6,159 bases of DNA from Bacteroidota bacterium (GTDB lineage: Bacteria; Bacteroidota; Bacteroidia; Cytophagales; Cyclobacteriaceae). The notes under the pieces are model-generated. The model was given only the letters and a program-made list of their open reading frames with translations, was not told the DNA's origin and ran no database searches. Shown piece by piece: positions 1 to 6,159 of the stretch. Within the stretch, counting starts at the first letter, position 1, and each line of letters opens with the position of its first letter. Both the position numbers and the translations under genes were made by a program. The DNA lies in assembly GCA_024643595.1 (NCBI GenBank), contig JAHEMS010000224.1, positions 1 through 6,159 on the forward strand, written 5' to 3'.

Positions 1-1527
1 TTTTATATCTTTCATTTCAATATAAAATAACCGGCCTTTTACAATATCGGCAAACACAAATTTTCCTTTAAGTTCGGGCAACAACATGCCGGTATATTCA
101 AATCCACCTGCTATGGCATTACCCTCATCATGATCATATTCAGCAATTGGATAATTGAATTTGTTTTTAGCGTCATCGGCAGGCAAAGGATAGATGTTGA
201 ACATGTTTTGAGATGGATCAATGAGAAATGTTCCTTCCCGTCCGGGCCATCCGCTATCGCTGCCCGCTTCAATCAGGTATAATGATTCTATACTATGATG
301 CCCGATATTCGGAATAAAAATTCTACCCTCATGATCCCATACAATGCGGTGTGGGTTTCTGAATCCCATCGCGAAGATCTCACCCAACACATTGGGATTG
401 TCGCTTTTCGAAAACGGATTATTTGCTGGAATACCATAGTGACCATTTCGACTATTATTTCCTTTCGGGTCTATGCGCAGTACTTTGCCCCAGACCTTTT
501 CATTTCCTGTGCATAGAAATTGATAACCATTTTCCGCGCTTCCTCCATCACCAACTCCGATATACAATAAACCGTAGTCATCGTCACCGGATTTTGATAA
601 TGGATTAAAGGCCACTTCCTGCACACCGTGAATCTGGCTTACCATATCAACGCGAAACAGCTCACGACTTTTTCCAACAAATGGAATAGCTCCGGGTGTT
701 TTTGTAACCCACTCTGATATCACCCATTGCAGCATTACCTTGATGGAATCGGCATATCCAAAATCCGCTACGGCGGTGCCGGCAGGTTCCGTGTGAGTGG
801 TGTAGAGCAAACCATTTTTCGCAAACTCCGGATGAAAAGCATAACTGCCAAACCCGGTGGCGAGACCTGGTGCATGGATAAAATTTTTCTTTTCTTCGGC
901 CATGTCTAAATATACCTCTGGATTATTTCCATCGAGATAATACAGCTTTCCACGAAGGTCAACGATAAATAGTTTATTCGTATTTGGCTGATGGGTAAGT
1001 TTCGTGATGCGGGTTAATGGATTCCCCTCTCCGGAGTTCGGTATCTTAGCAAACTCTTCAAGCTCGACCACAATATCAGACATCGGTATTTTTTCCGGTA
1101 TTGGATCACGCAACGCATTCGGATCAAGGCTTGCCTTTTTTAAATCAGGCACTTCCCTCGTATGAATAAAAGAAAGTATCGCTGTTACATCTTCATTGGA
1201 AAGAAAACTGTATGAAGGCATCTCCACCTTATACAGATTAAATAATTCAGTCGCGCGCTTATCCCCTGCTTGAATTATTGCTTTTGGATTTTTAATAAAC
1301 TCTTTCAGCCAATCTCCCTGCACCCTCGTGGTGATTCCTCCTAACTGAGGGCCGATGCCATCCTGTTGGAAATTATGACATGAGGCACAGTTCTGAGAAA
1401 ATTTTTGCTTGCCTGTGGCTATCGTAACGGAATCAGTTGCGATATAGGAGGTATCTATTTCGGTTGACTTACCACAGCCTATCAATACGATTAAAGAAAT
1501 GCAAACGAGATAGATAGAAAATTTCAT
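1..1527 (-). CDS. Lipoprotein cytochrome c / PQQ-type sorbosone (glucose) dehydrogenase fusion, 3'-truncated
   Basis: The minus strand is open without a stop from ATG at 1527 to the window edge (509 codons seen, C-terminus missing). An in-frame TAG at 1540-1542 fixes the start. Residues 1-18 form a lipoprotein signal ending in the lipobox L-I-G-C18. A class I cytochrome c domain follows (about 35-125), with haem motif CASCH at 47-51 and probable axial Met103 in EMPSY. Residues about 165-509 are a glucose/sorbosone dehydrogenase beta-propeller: AFHPEF (230-235), H300 aligning without gaps with the catalytic His of soluble PQQ glucose dehydrogenase, GVGDGG (324-329), GFRNPHR (388-394) with the PQQ-contacting Arg-Asn pair, and GWP (426-428). 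Family knowledge suggests PQQ-dependent oxidation of a sugar or alcohol outside the inner membrane, with electrons passed to the fused haem. Substrate is unknown, and this family includes members with no proven activity. It is transcribed divergently from the glycosidase genes. Confidence 0.9.
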   Translation of the reverse strand, partial: MKFSIYLVCISLIVLIGCGKSTEIDTSYIATDSVTIATGKQKFSQNCASCHNFQQDGIGPQLGGITTRVQGDWLKEFIKNPKAIIQAGDKRATELFNLYKVEMPSYSFLSNEDVTAILSFIHTREVPDLKKASLDPNALRDPIPEKIPMSDIVVELEEFAKIPNSGEGNPLTRITKLTHQPNTNKLFIVDLRGKLYYLDGNNPEVYLDMAEEKKNFIHAPGLATGFGSYAFHPEFAKNGLLYTTHTEPAGTAVADFGYADSIKVMLQWVISEWVTKTPGAIPFVGKSRELFRVDMVSQIHGVQEVAFNPLSKSGDDDYGLLYIGVGDGGSAENGYQFLCTGNEKVWGKVLRIDPKGNNSRNGHYGIPANNPFSKSDNPNVLGEIFAMGFRNPHRIVWDHEGRIFIPNIGHHSIESLYLIEAGSDSGWPGREGTFLIDPSQNMFNIYPLPADDAKNKFNYPIAEYDHDEGNAIAGGFEYTGMLLPELKGKFVFADIVKGRLFYIEMKDIK

Positions 1528-1564
1528 GTGAGATTTATACTAGTGTAAAATGTGATTTTTGGTT

Positions 1565-1586
1565 TATAGCATACCTTTATGCTATA
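1565..1586. repeat. Perfect 9-bp inverted repeat, candidate operator or 5'-leader hairpin
   Basis: TATAGCATA (1565-1573) and TATGCTATA (1578-1586) are exact reverse complements separated by the four bases cctt. The repeat ends 38 bp upstream of the dehydrogenase ATG at 1527 and lies about 290 bp from the GH106 ATG. A dyad of this size and spacing suits a dimeric transcription factor. As RNA it would form a weak AT-rich hairpin in the dehydrogenase leader. No regulator gene is in the window to pair it with. Confidence 0.55.
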
Positions 1587-1652
1587 CTTATTTAGACTCA
1601 TTTGTCTGCATTAACCCTTATCAGCAAATCAAAATATATTAATTACGGTCAC

Positions 1653-1660
1653 CAAACCTA
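1653..1660 (-). promoter_or_regulatory. Weak candidate -7 box for the leftward dehydrogenase gene
   Basis: Read on the minus strand this is TAGGTTTG, an exact match to the Bacteroidetes -7 consensus TAnnTTTG. It lies about 125 bp upstream of the dehydrogenase ATG, which would give a long leader containing the 1565-1586 inverted repeat. I see no TTTG or TTG -33 element at the usual 19-21 bp spacing. An eight-base degenerate match in AT-rich DNA is weak evidence. Confidence 0.2.
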
Positions 1661-1719
1661 TTATCAAATTTTTTGGAATATTTGCCCGGTAAAATACTTT
1701 ATCGCTGAGTAATCATGCA

Positions 1720-1744
1720 TTTGTCTGTTGTTCTATTACTTTTG
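1720..1744 (+). promoter_or_regulatory. Candidate Bacteroidetes-type promoter for the GH106-GH3 unit
   Basis: TACTTTTG at 1737-1744 matches the -7 consensus TAnnTTTG exactly. A TTTG at 1720-1723 resembles the -33 element, but the 13-bp spacing is shorter than the usual 17-23 bp, so the -33 assignment is doubtful. Transcription would begin near 1750 and leave a leader of roughly 125 nt before the GH106 ATG at 1877. Confidence 0.35.
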
Positions 1745-1776
1745 CATTCCGCAAAGCATCTGAAATTTATCGCTCC

Positions 1777-1820
1777 ATAGGTGATTATCCCTGCCAACTG
1801 GAAGGATTAACCCAACCTAT
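1777..1820 (+). other. Possible leader hairpin upstream of the GH106 gene
   Basis: ATAGGT (1777-1782) can pair with ACCTAT (1815-1820), and inside it ATCC (1787-1790) with GGAT (1804-1807), leaving an internal loop and a 13-nt apical loop. It would sit in the predicted 5' leader of the GH106 mRNA. The stems are short and I recognise no riboswitch family, so this may be chance. Confidence 0.2.
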
Positions 1821-1876
1821 AGACCACATAAAAAGTATGATCTGGTGCAACGCTGATTTTTCTAATACATTGATCG

Positions 1877-4852
1877 ATGAAGTTTACCTTTGAATCATAC
1901 CTAAGTAGCCCCTTTACATCAAATCTTATCCGTCACCTCATTGTTCTACTTACTCTAATCAGTTCATTTAGCTGTAATCAAAAAGAAAGTACGCCGGGTT
2001 GGCCCTCTGTTAACCGTGAAACCAAGCCATGGACCCGGTGGTGGTGGCATGGTAATGCACTGACCAAAGAAGGTATCACCTCAGAAATGGAAGAATACCA
2101 AAAGGCAGGATTAGGTGGATTAGAAATTACACCGATCTATGGGGTAATGGGATATGAAGAAAAATTCATTGATTATTTGTCGGAGGACTGGATGGACTTG
2201 TTTCTACACACGCTGAAGGAAGCTGATCGACTAGGATTGGGTATTGATATGGCTACCGGAACTGGTTGGCCATTTGGCGGACCCTGGGTAAAAGGCGCTG
2301 ATGCCTGCAAAAATATCCACTATAAAATTTATGAATTAAAAAAAGGAGACAGCCTGAACGAAAAAATAGAATATATACAAGAGCCTTTTCTGCGGGCCGT
2401 CGGCAACCAGATCCATGAGGTGGGCAACGGTTTCTCAACGGAATCCATAATTACAAATGGAACCAGAAAAGAACCAGCGATGAGCCCGACTCCGAAAGAA
2501 ATTGACATTTATCAACTCATCGAACCCGTCGAGGAAAATATAAATCTTCAAGGTCTTGCGCTGGAGCAAGTTCAATTTGAAAAGCCGTTGGCGATGACTG
2601 TACTCATGGGTTATAATGAAAAAGGGGACGCAACGGATCTCACGAGCTATGTGGATGATCAGGGAAAACTTAACTGGGTGGCTCCAGATGGCGAATGGAA
2701 ACTATATGCTCTCTTCGTTGGATGGCATGGAAAAATGGTGGAGCGCGCAGGACCGGGTGGCGAAGGAAATGTAATTGATCATTTCTCCCCGGTTGCCTTG
2801 CAGCACTACCTTCATCGGATCGACAGCGCGTTTTCAGGTAAAAATATTAAATCGCTCAGGGCCTTTTTCAATGACTCGTACGAAGTTGATGATGCCCGTG
2901 GAACCGCAAACTGGACTCCGGCCTTGTTTGATGAATTTAAAAAAAGAAGAGGCTATGATCTGAAAGAACAACTTCCTGCATTATTCGGGCAAGCCGATGA
3001 TGAAAAAAATAGAAGGGTGCTTTGCGACTATCGCGAAACGATTTCCGAAATGCTGGAGGAGAACTTCACCAAGCCATGGAAAAACTGGGCTCATAATAAA
3101 TCTGCCCTTGTGCGAAATCAGGCACACGGGTCTCCCGCCAATATTTTTGATCTGTATGCCACCGTTGACATACCTGAAATTGAAGGGGTAGATCCTCTAA
3201 GAATCAAGATGGCATCTTCTGCCGGCAATGTTGCAGGAAAAAAATTAGTTTCATCAGAATCGGCTACCTGGCTGAATGAACACTTTGAATCGAATTTAGC
3301 CGATATCAAAGTGGCGCTTGACCGGTTCATGCTTAATGGCGTGAACCACATTTTTTATCATGGCACTGCCTACTCTCCTCCTGGTGAACCATGGCCAGGA
3401 TGGCTTTTCTATGCAGCCGTTCACTTGAATCCAAGAAATCCGCTATGGAAAGATTTCGATGCTTTGAATACATACATCACGAGATGCCAGTCATTTTTAC
3501 AGAATTCATCCCCCGATAATGATGTCTTACTATACTATCCGGTTTACGATCGTTTTTCTTCCCCCGGCAATGAAATGATAGAGCACTTTGATGGGATTGG
3601 AAAACAATTTGAAAATACTGCCTTTGAACGGAGTGCCAAAGTCATGCTGGAAAAAGGATATGGATTTGACTATATCTCCGACCGGCAAATCAGAAATACA
3701 CGCTGGGAAAAAGACCACCTGAAAACTGAAGGGAATAGTCAATATAAGGTCATCTTAATCCCTCATAGTGAATATATTCCACTTAAAACTTTTCAAAAAA
3801 TTAATTCCATGGCGGAAGAAGGTGCCACCATTGTTGCCTTTGAAGGATTGCCTGCCGATGTTTCTGGCTATAGCGGGTTAGAGAAAAATCAAATCGACTT
3901 TCAGAACGCATTGACAATGCTGGAAGAATCAAGGGAAGTAGCAAGTGGCATTTATGAAATCAAAGTCGGTCGTGGCAGAATCCTGACTGGTCTCAATCTG
4001 GATGATTTGTTACAGTATGCTGCTGTGAGAAAGGAAGCCATGGTCGATCTAGGTATAGATTTCATTCGAAAAAAAGAAAGTAATGATCGCAGCCTATATT
4101 TTGTATCGAATCGAAATAAAGAATTATTTGAAGGATGGCTTCCGATTCAGTCAAAAGCCAGTTCAGCTATAATCTATGACCCCATGACAGGCGACTTTGG
4201 AAAGGCTAAAATCAGAAAAAATGCAACCGGAGGAACAGAAGTCTTTATTCAATTAACGAAACAACAGTCGCTATTGATAGAAACCTATCGCCTGGACCTG
4301 AATTTTCCACCTTACAATTATTATACTTCCTCTGAACCTAAAATCGAACTCAATGGAATCTGGAAAATTAAATTTACTGAAGGCGGCCCCACGATGCCTT
4401 CACCGTTCAAAACAGAAAAGTTGCAATCATGGACAGCGCTAGGAGACAGCGTTTGCAATGCCTTTTCAGGAACGGCAACCTATAGCCTATCCTTCGATAG
4501 ACCACCGCAAGAAACTAAAGCGTGGTTACTCGATTTAGGGACTGTAAAAGAAAGCGCTGAAGTGTTTTTGAATGGAAGACTTTTGGGAACCTTGATTGGC
4601 CCAGTTTTTCAGGTGTACGTAGATTCAGCTTTTTTAAAGGAAGTCAACATCCTGGAAATTCAGGTCACCAACCTGATGGCCAATCGCATCGCGGATCTTG
4701 ACCGAAGAAACGTGTTTTGGCGAAAATTCTATAACGTTAATTTCCCAGCACGTAAATCAGAAAACAGAACAAACGGGCTATTTGATGCCTCCAGGTGGAA
4801 ACCAAAAGAATCGGGACTATTAGGTCCAGTCACATTGAGTCCTCTTCTTTAA
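1877..4852 (+). CDS. GH106 family glycoside hydrolase (putative alpha-L-rhamnosidase), lipoprotein
   Basis: Complete 991-residue protein. An in-frame TGA at 1871-1873 fixes the ATG. A signal peptide with hydrophobic stretch 17-31 leads to a probable lipidation site at C33 (SFSC; Ser at -3 is not ideal), followed by NQKES, which resembles the Bacteroidetes lipoprotein surface-export signal. The GH106 N-terminal hallmark RWWWHGN (54-60) is followed by an AGLGGLEI segment and MATGTGWPFGG (125-135), typical of the family's TIM-barrel catalytic region. FNDSYEV (around 331-337, Glu336) and SSES (459-462, Glu461) carry my best candidates for the two catalytic glutamates. A Rossmann-like middle domain lies at about 545-680. 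The C-terminal part (about 820-940, with ELNGIW and VFLNGRLLG) looks like the GH2-type jelly-roll domain. Family members remove terminal alpha-L-rhamnose with inversion. Substrate is not readable from sequence. The GH3 gene begins 74 bp downstream, suggesting co-transcription. Confidence 0.9.
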   Translation: MKFTFESYLSSPFTSNLIRHLIVLLTLISSFSCNQKESTPGWPSVNRETKPWTRWWWHGNALTKEGITSEMEEYQKAGLGGLEITPIYGVMGYEEKFIDYLSEDWMDLFLHTLKEADRLGLGIDMATGTGWPFGGPWVKGADACKNIHYKIYELKKGDSLNEKIEYIQEPFLRAVGNQIHEVGNGFSTESIITNGTRKEPAMSPTPKEIDIYQLIEPVEENINLQGLALEQVQFEKPLAMTVLMGYNEKGDATDLTSYVDDQGKLNWVAPDGEWKLYALFVGWHGKMVERAGPGGEGNVIDHFSPVALQHYLHRIDSAFSGKNIKSLRAFFNDSYEVDDARGTANWTPALFDEFKKRRGYDLKEQLPALFGQADDEKNRRVLCDYRETISEMLEENFTKPWKNWAHNKSALVRNQAHGSPANIFDLYATVDIPEIEGVDPLRIKMASSAGNVAGKKLVSSESATWLNEHFESNLADIKVALDRFMLNGVNHIFYHGTAYSPPGEPWPGWLFYAAVHLNPRNPLWKDFDALNTYITRCQSFLQNSSPDNDVLLYYPVYDRFSSPGNEMIEHFDGIGKQFENTAFERSAKVMLEKGYGFDYISDRQIRNTRWEKDHLKTEGNSQYKVILIPHSEYIPLKTFQKINSMAEEGATIVAFEGLPADVSGYSGLEKNQIDFQNALTMLEESREVASGIYEIKVGRGRILTGLNLDDLLQYAAVRKEAMVDLGIDFIRKKESNDRSLYFVSNRNKELFEGWLPIQSKASSAIIYDPMTGDFGKAKIRKNATGGTEVFIQLTKQQSLLIETYRLDLNFPPYNYYTSSEPKIELNGIWKIKFTEGGPTMPSPFKTEKLQSWTALGDSVCNAFSGTATYSLSFDRPPQETKAWLLDLGTVKESAEVFLNGRLLGTLIGPVFQVYVDSAFLKEVNILEIQVTNLMANRIADLDRRNVFWRKFYNVNFPARKSENRTNGLFDASRWKPKESGLLGPVTLSPLL

Positions 4853-4926
4853 TTAAATTTTTTTTTATGTGTAGGGATTTTCTTAGAGGTTTCGTCTTGA
4901 CATAGTACTACATAAACAATTGATGC
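4853..4926 (+). other. GH106-GH3 intergenic gap without terminator or promoter
   Basis: This 74-bp spacer holds a run of nine T (4858-4866) just after the AT-only palindrome TTTAATTAAA (4848-4857), which spans the GH106 stop codon. No GC-containing stem precedes the T-run, so it is a poor intrinsic terminator. There is also no TAnnTTTG box. Both absences favour read-through from GH106 into GH3, although some attenuation at the T-run is possible. Confidence 0.5.
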
Positions 4927-6159
4927 ATGAACTCAACCACCAAGCCAATTCTCTTCACCCGAGTTGCTGCAATTTTATTTGCGGTAATCTTTATTGGATG
5001 CGGAAATAAGAAAACAGGAGAAAAATTCGCTGGAATTTATACCACTCAGCCCGATTTGGGTTATCGTACGGCGAAAATTCTTGAAGAAGATGGATTGCAG
5101 TTCAAAGATCTGAATCGCAATAATGAATTGGATGCTTATGAGGACTGGAGGCTAACGTTTGAAGCTCGTAGCCGTGATCTCGTTTCCAAAATGTCATTGG
5201 AACAAAAAGCCGGGTTTATGATCATCGCTACTACACGATTAAAAAATGATTGGTCATTTGAAAGGCCTAAAAACAATGAACCCATCAGTAGTGGATTCAA
5301 CGAAGATGACCTGGTGAACGAAATGAATATGTTCACCCGCAAACCATTGCCGTTTCCAAACATGAGTTCAGCAGGTACTACGAAAGCAGTAACGCAACAC
5401 CATCAGCGTCATTTTATTTTAAGGGCCAATCCATCCGCCAATATTATTGCTGAGTGGGCGAATAATCTTCAGGCGCTTTGCGAAAGTGATGGGCTAGGTA
5501 TTCCTGCCATCATTACATCGAATCCACGTAACCACATTACGATGGATGCTTCCATTGGATTAAGTGTTGGAAAAACATCATTCACCAACTGGCCAGGTGA
5601 ACTTGGGCTTGCTGCCATGCGTGACCTTACGCTAACCCGCGAGTTTGCTAACATAGCACGGCAAGAATGGATGGCCGTAGGCCTTCGGAAAGGATACATG
5701 TATATGGCTGATCTGGCTACTGAACCAAGATGGCAACGTGTGGAAGGAACCTTTGGTGAAGATGCCACCCTTGCAGCAGATATGATTCGAGAAGTGGTGT
5801 TAGGATTTCAGGGAGAAAAGCTTGGTACAGCATCAGTTGCTTTAACAACTAAACATTTTCCTGGTGGTGGTGCCACCGAAAACGGGCAGGATCCACACTT
5901 TGACTGGGGAAAGCGTGAAGTATTTCCCGGTGGAATGTTTGAAAACAATCTCATTCCATTCAAAGCAGCGATCGCTGCAGGAACATCTTCCATCATGCCG
6001 TATTATTCTTTTCCTGTCGGAACGAAATATCCTGAAGTAGCCTATGCCTACAACCAACAAGTACTATTGGAATTACTTCGTGGCGAATTAGGGTTCAAGG
6101 GTATTATTAATTCAGATACCGGACCTATTGATATGATGCCCTGGGGTGTGGAAGAATTA
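4927..6159 (+). CDS. GH3 family glycoside hydrolase lipoprotein, 3'-truncated
   Basis: The first 411 codons of a larger protein; it has no stop before the window edge. An in-frame TGA at 4921-4923 excludes an upstream start and ATG at 4927 leads directly into a lipoprotein signal ending FIGC25. Residues 61-72 (DLNRNNELDAYE) fit a canonical 12-residue EF-hand calcium loop, followed by DWR. The GH3 N-terminal barrel covers about 85-411: SLEQKAG (91-97), FTNWPGELGLAA (219-230), TEPRW (265-269), KHFPGGG (309-315) and IINSD (393-397), where D397 is the predicted catalytic nucleophile. The C-terminal sandwich domain carrying the acid/base Glu lies outside the window. GH3 enzymes are usually retaining exo-beta-glycosidases (glucosidase, xylosidase and others); this one's sugar specificity cannot be told. 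Position after GH106 suggests it acts on the same substrate once rhamnose is removed. Confidence 0.9.
   Translation, partial: MNSTTKPILFTRVAAILFAVIFIGCGNKKTGEKFAGIYTTQPDLGYRTAKILEEDGLQFKDLNRNNELDAYEDWRLTFEARSRDLVSKMSLEQKAGFMIIATTRLKNDWSFERPKNNEPISSGFNEDDLVNEMNMFTRKPLPFPNMSSAGTTKAVTQHHQRHFILRANPSANIIAEWANNLQALCESDGLGIPAIITSNPRNHITMDASIGLSVGKTSFTNWPGELGLAAMRDLTLTREFANIARQEWMAVGLRKGYMYMADLATEPRWQRVEGTFGEDATLAADMIREVVLGFQGEKLGTASVALTTKHFPGGGATENGQDPHFDWGKREVFPGGMFENNLIPFKAAIAAGTSSIMPYYSFPVGTKYPEVAYAYNQQVLLELLRGELGFKGIINSDTGPIDMMPWGVEEL

Larger units (their letters stand above)
1528..1876. other. Divergent intergenic region, about 350 bp, no gene
   Basis: This AT-rich stretch separates the leftward dehydrogenase from the rightward glycosidases. 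I found no convincing coding frame in it. It should hold the promoters of both transcription units. The visible elements are a perfect inverted repeat near the dehydrogenase start, a Bacteroidetes-like -7 box for the rightward unit, and a possible leader hairpin ahead of the GH106 gene; each is listed separately. There is no Shine-Dalgarno sequence before either ATG, as is usual in Bacteroidetes. Confidence 0.8.

Noticed and set aside
295..909. Three short plus-strand open frames (295-516, 423-608, 727-909)
   Set aside because: They lie wholly inside the minus-strand cytochrome c/dehydrogenase frame, which has clear domain motifs. Their translations show no recognisable motif.
1739..1756. TTTGC / GCAAA inverted repeat around the candidate -7 box
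   Set aside because: The arms are only 5 bp, easily a chance match in AT-rich DNA.
2253..3742. Short open frames within the GH106 gene on both strands
   Set aside because: They overlap well-supported GH106 coding sequence in other frames and have no family signature.
4848..4866. AT palindrome plus nine T as an intrinsic terminator after GH106
   Set aside because: The only stem is A/T and overlaps the stop codon; there is no GC-containing hairpin before the T-run.
4897..4925. TTGACA resembling a sigma-70 -35 box upstream of GH3
   Set aside because: A -10 at 17 bp spacing would fall on the start codon, and Bacteroidetes promoters use a different consensus.
4923..4925. ATG at 4923 as an alternative GH3 start
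   Set aside because: It is out of frame with the GH3 coding sequence; the ATG at 4927 opens directly into the lipoprotein signal.
5136..6060. Minus-strand open frames opposite the GH3 gene, up to 99 codons
   Set aside because: The plus strand encodes continuous GH3 sequence with conserved motifs; these are antisense shadows.

Overview
The window looks like chromosomal DNA from a member of the Bacteroidetes, most plausibly an environmental Cytophagales-type bacterium; that finer placement is inference. The evidence is AT-leaning DNA, no Shine-Dalgarno sequences ahead of any gene, one good match to the Bacteroidetes -7 promoter box TAnnTTTG, three consecutive predicted lipoproteins, and gene families (GH106, a Bacteroidetes-style GH3, a cytochrome c fused to a sorbosone/glucose dehydrogenase) that are common in that phylum's carbohydrate-utilisation loci.

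Layout: (1) 1-1527, minus strand, is a long open frame running off the left edge. It encodes a lipoprotein with an N-terminal c-type cytochrome domain and a PQQ-type glucose/sorbosone dehydrogenase beta-propeller. (2) 1528-1876 is a divergent intergenic region of about 350 bp with a perfect 9+9 bp inverted repeat, a candidate rightward promoter and a possible leader hairpin. (3) 1877-4852, plus strand, is a complete 991-residue GH106 (alpha-L-rhamnosidase family) lipoprotein. (4) 4853-4926 is a 74 bp gap with a T-run but no terminator stem. (5) 4927-6159, plus strand, is the first 411 codons of a GH3 lipoprotein with an EF-hand-like calcium loop and the SD nucleophile motif; it runs off the right edge.

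The start codons of all three genes are pinned by in-frame stops 3-12 bp upstream. The two plus-strand genes probably form an operon for stepwise removal of a terminal alpha-L-rhamnose and then a beta-linked sugar from a rhamnosylated glycan or glycoside. The divergent dehydrogenase could oxidise a released sugar or another polyol at the cell envelope and pass electrons to its own haem; this link rests only on adjacency. No SusC/SusD, regulator, transposase, RNA gene or CRISPR array is visible. I do not see a clearly new system here; the most unusual parts are the shared envelope targeting, the palindrome between the divergent genes and the detailed domain architecture.
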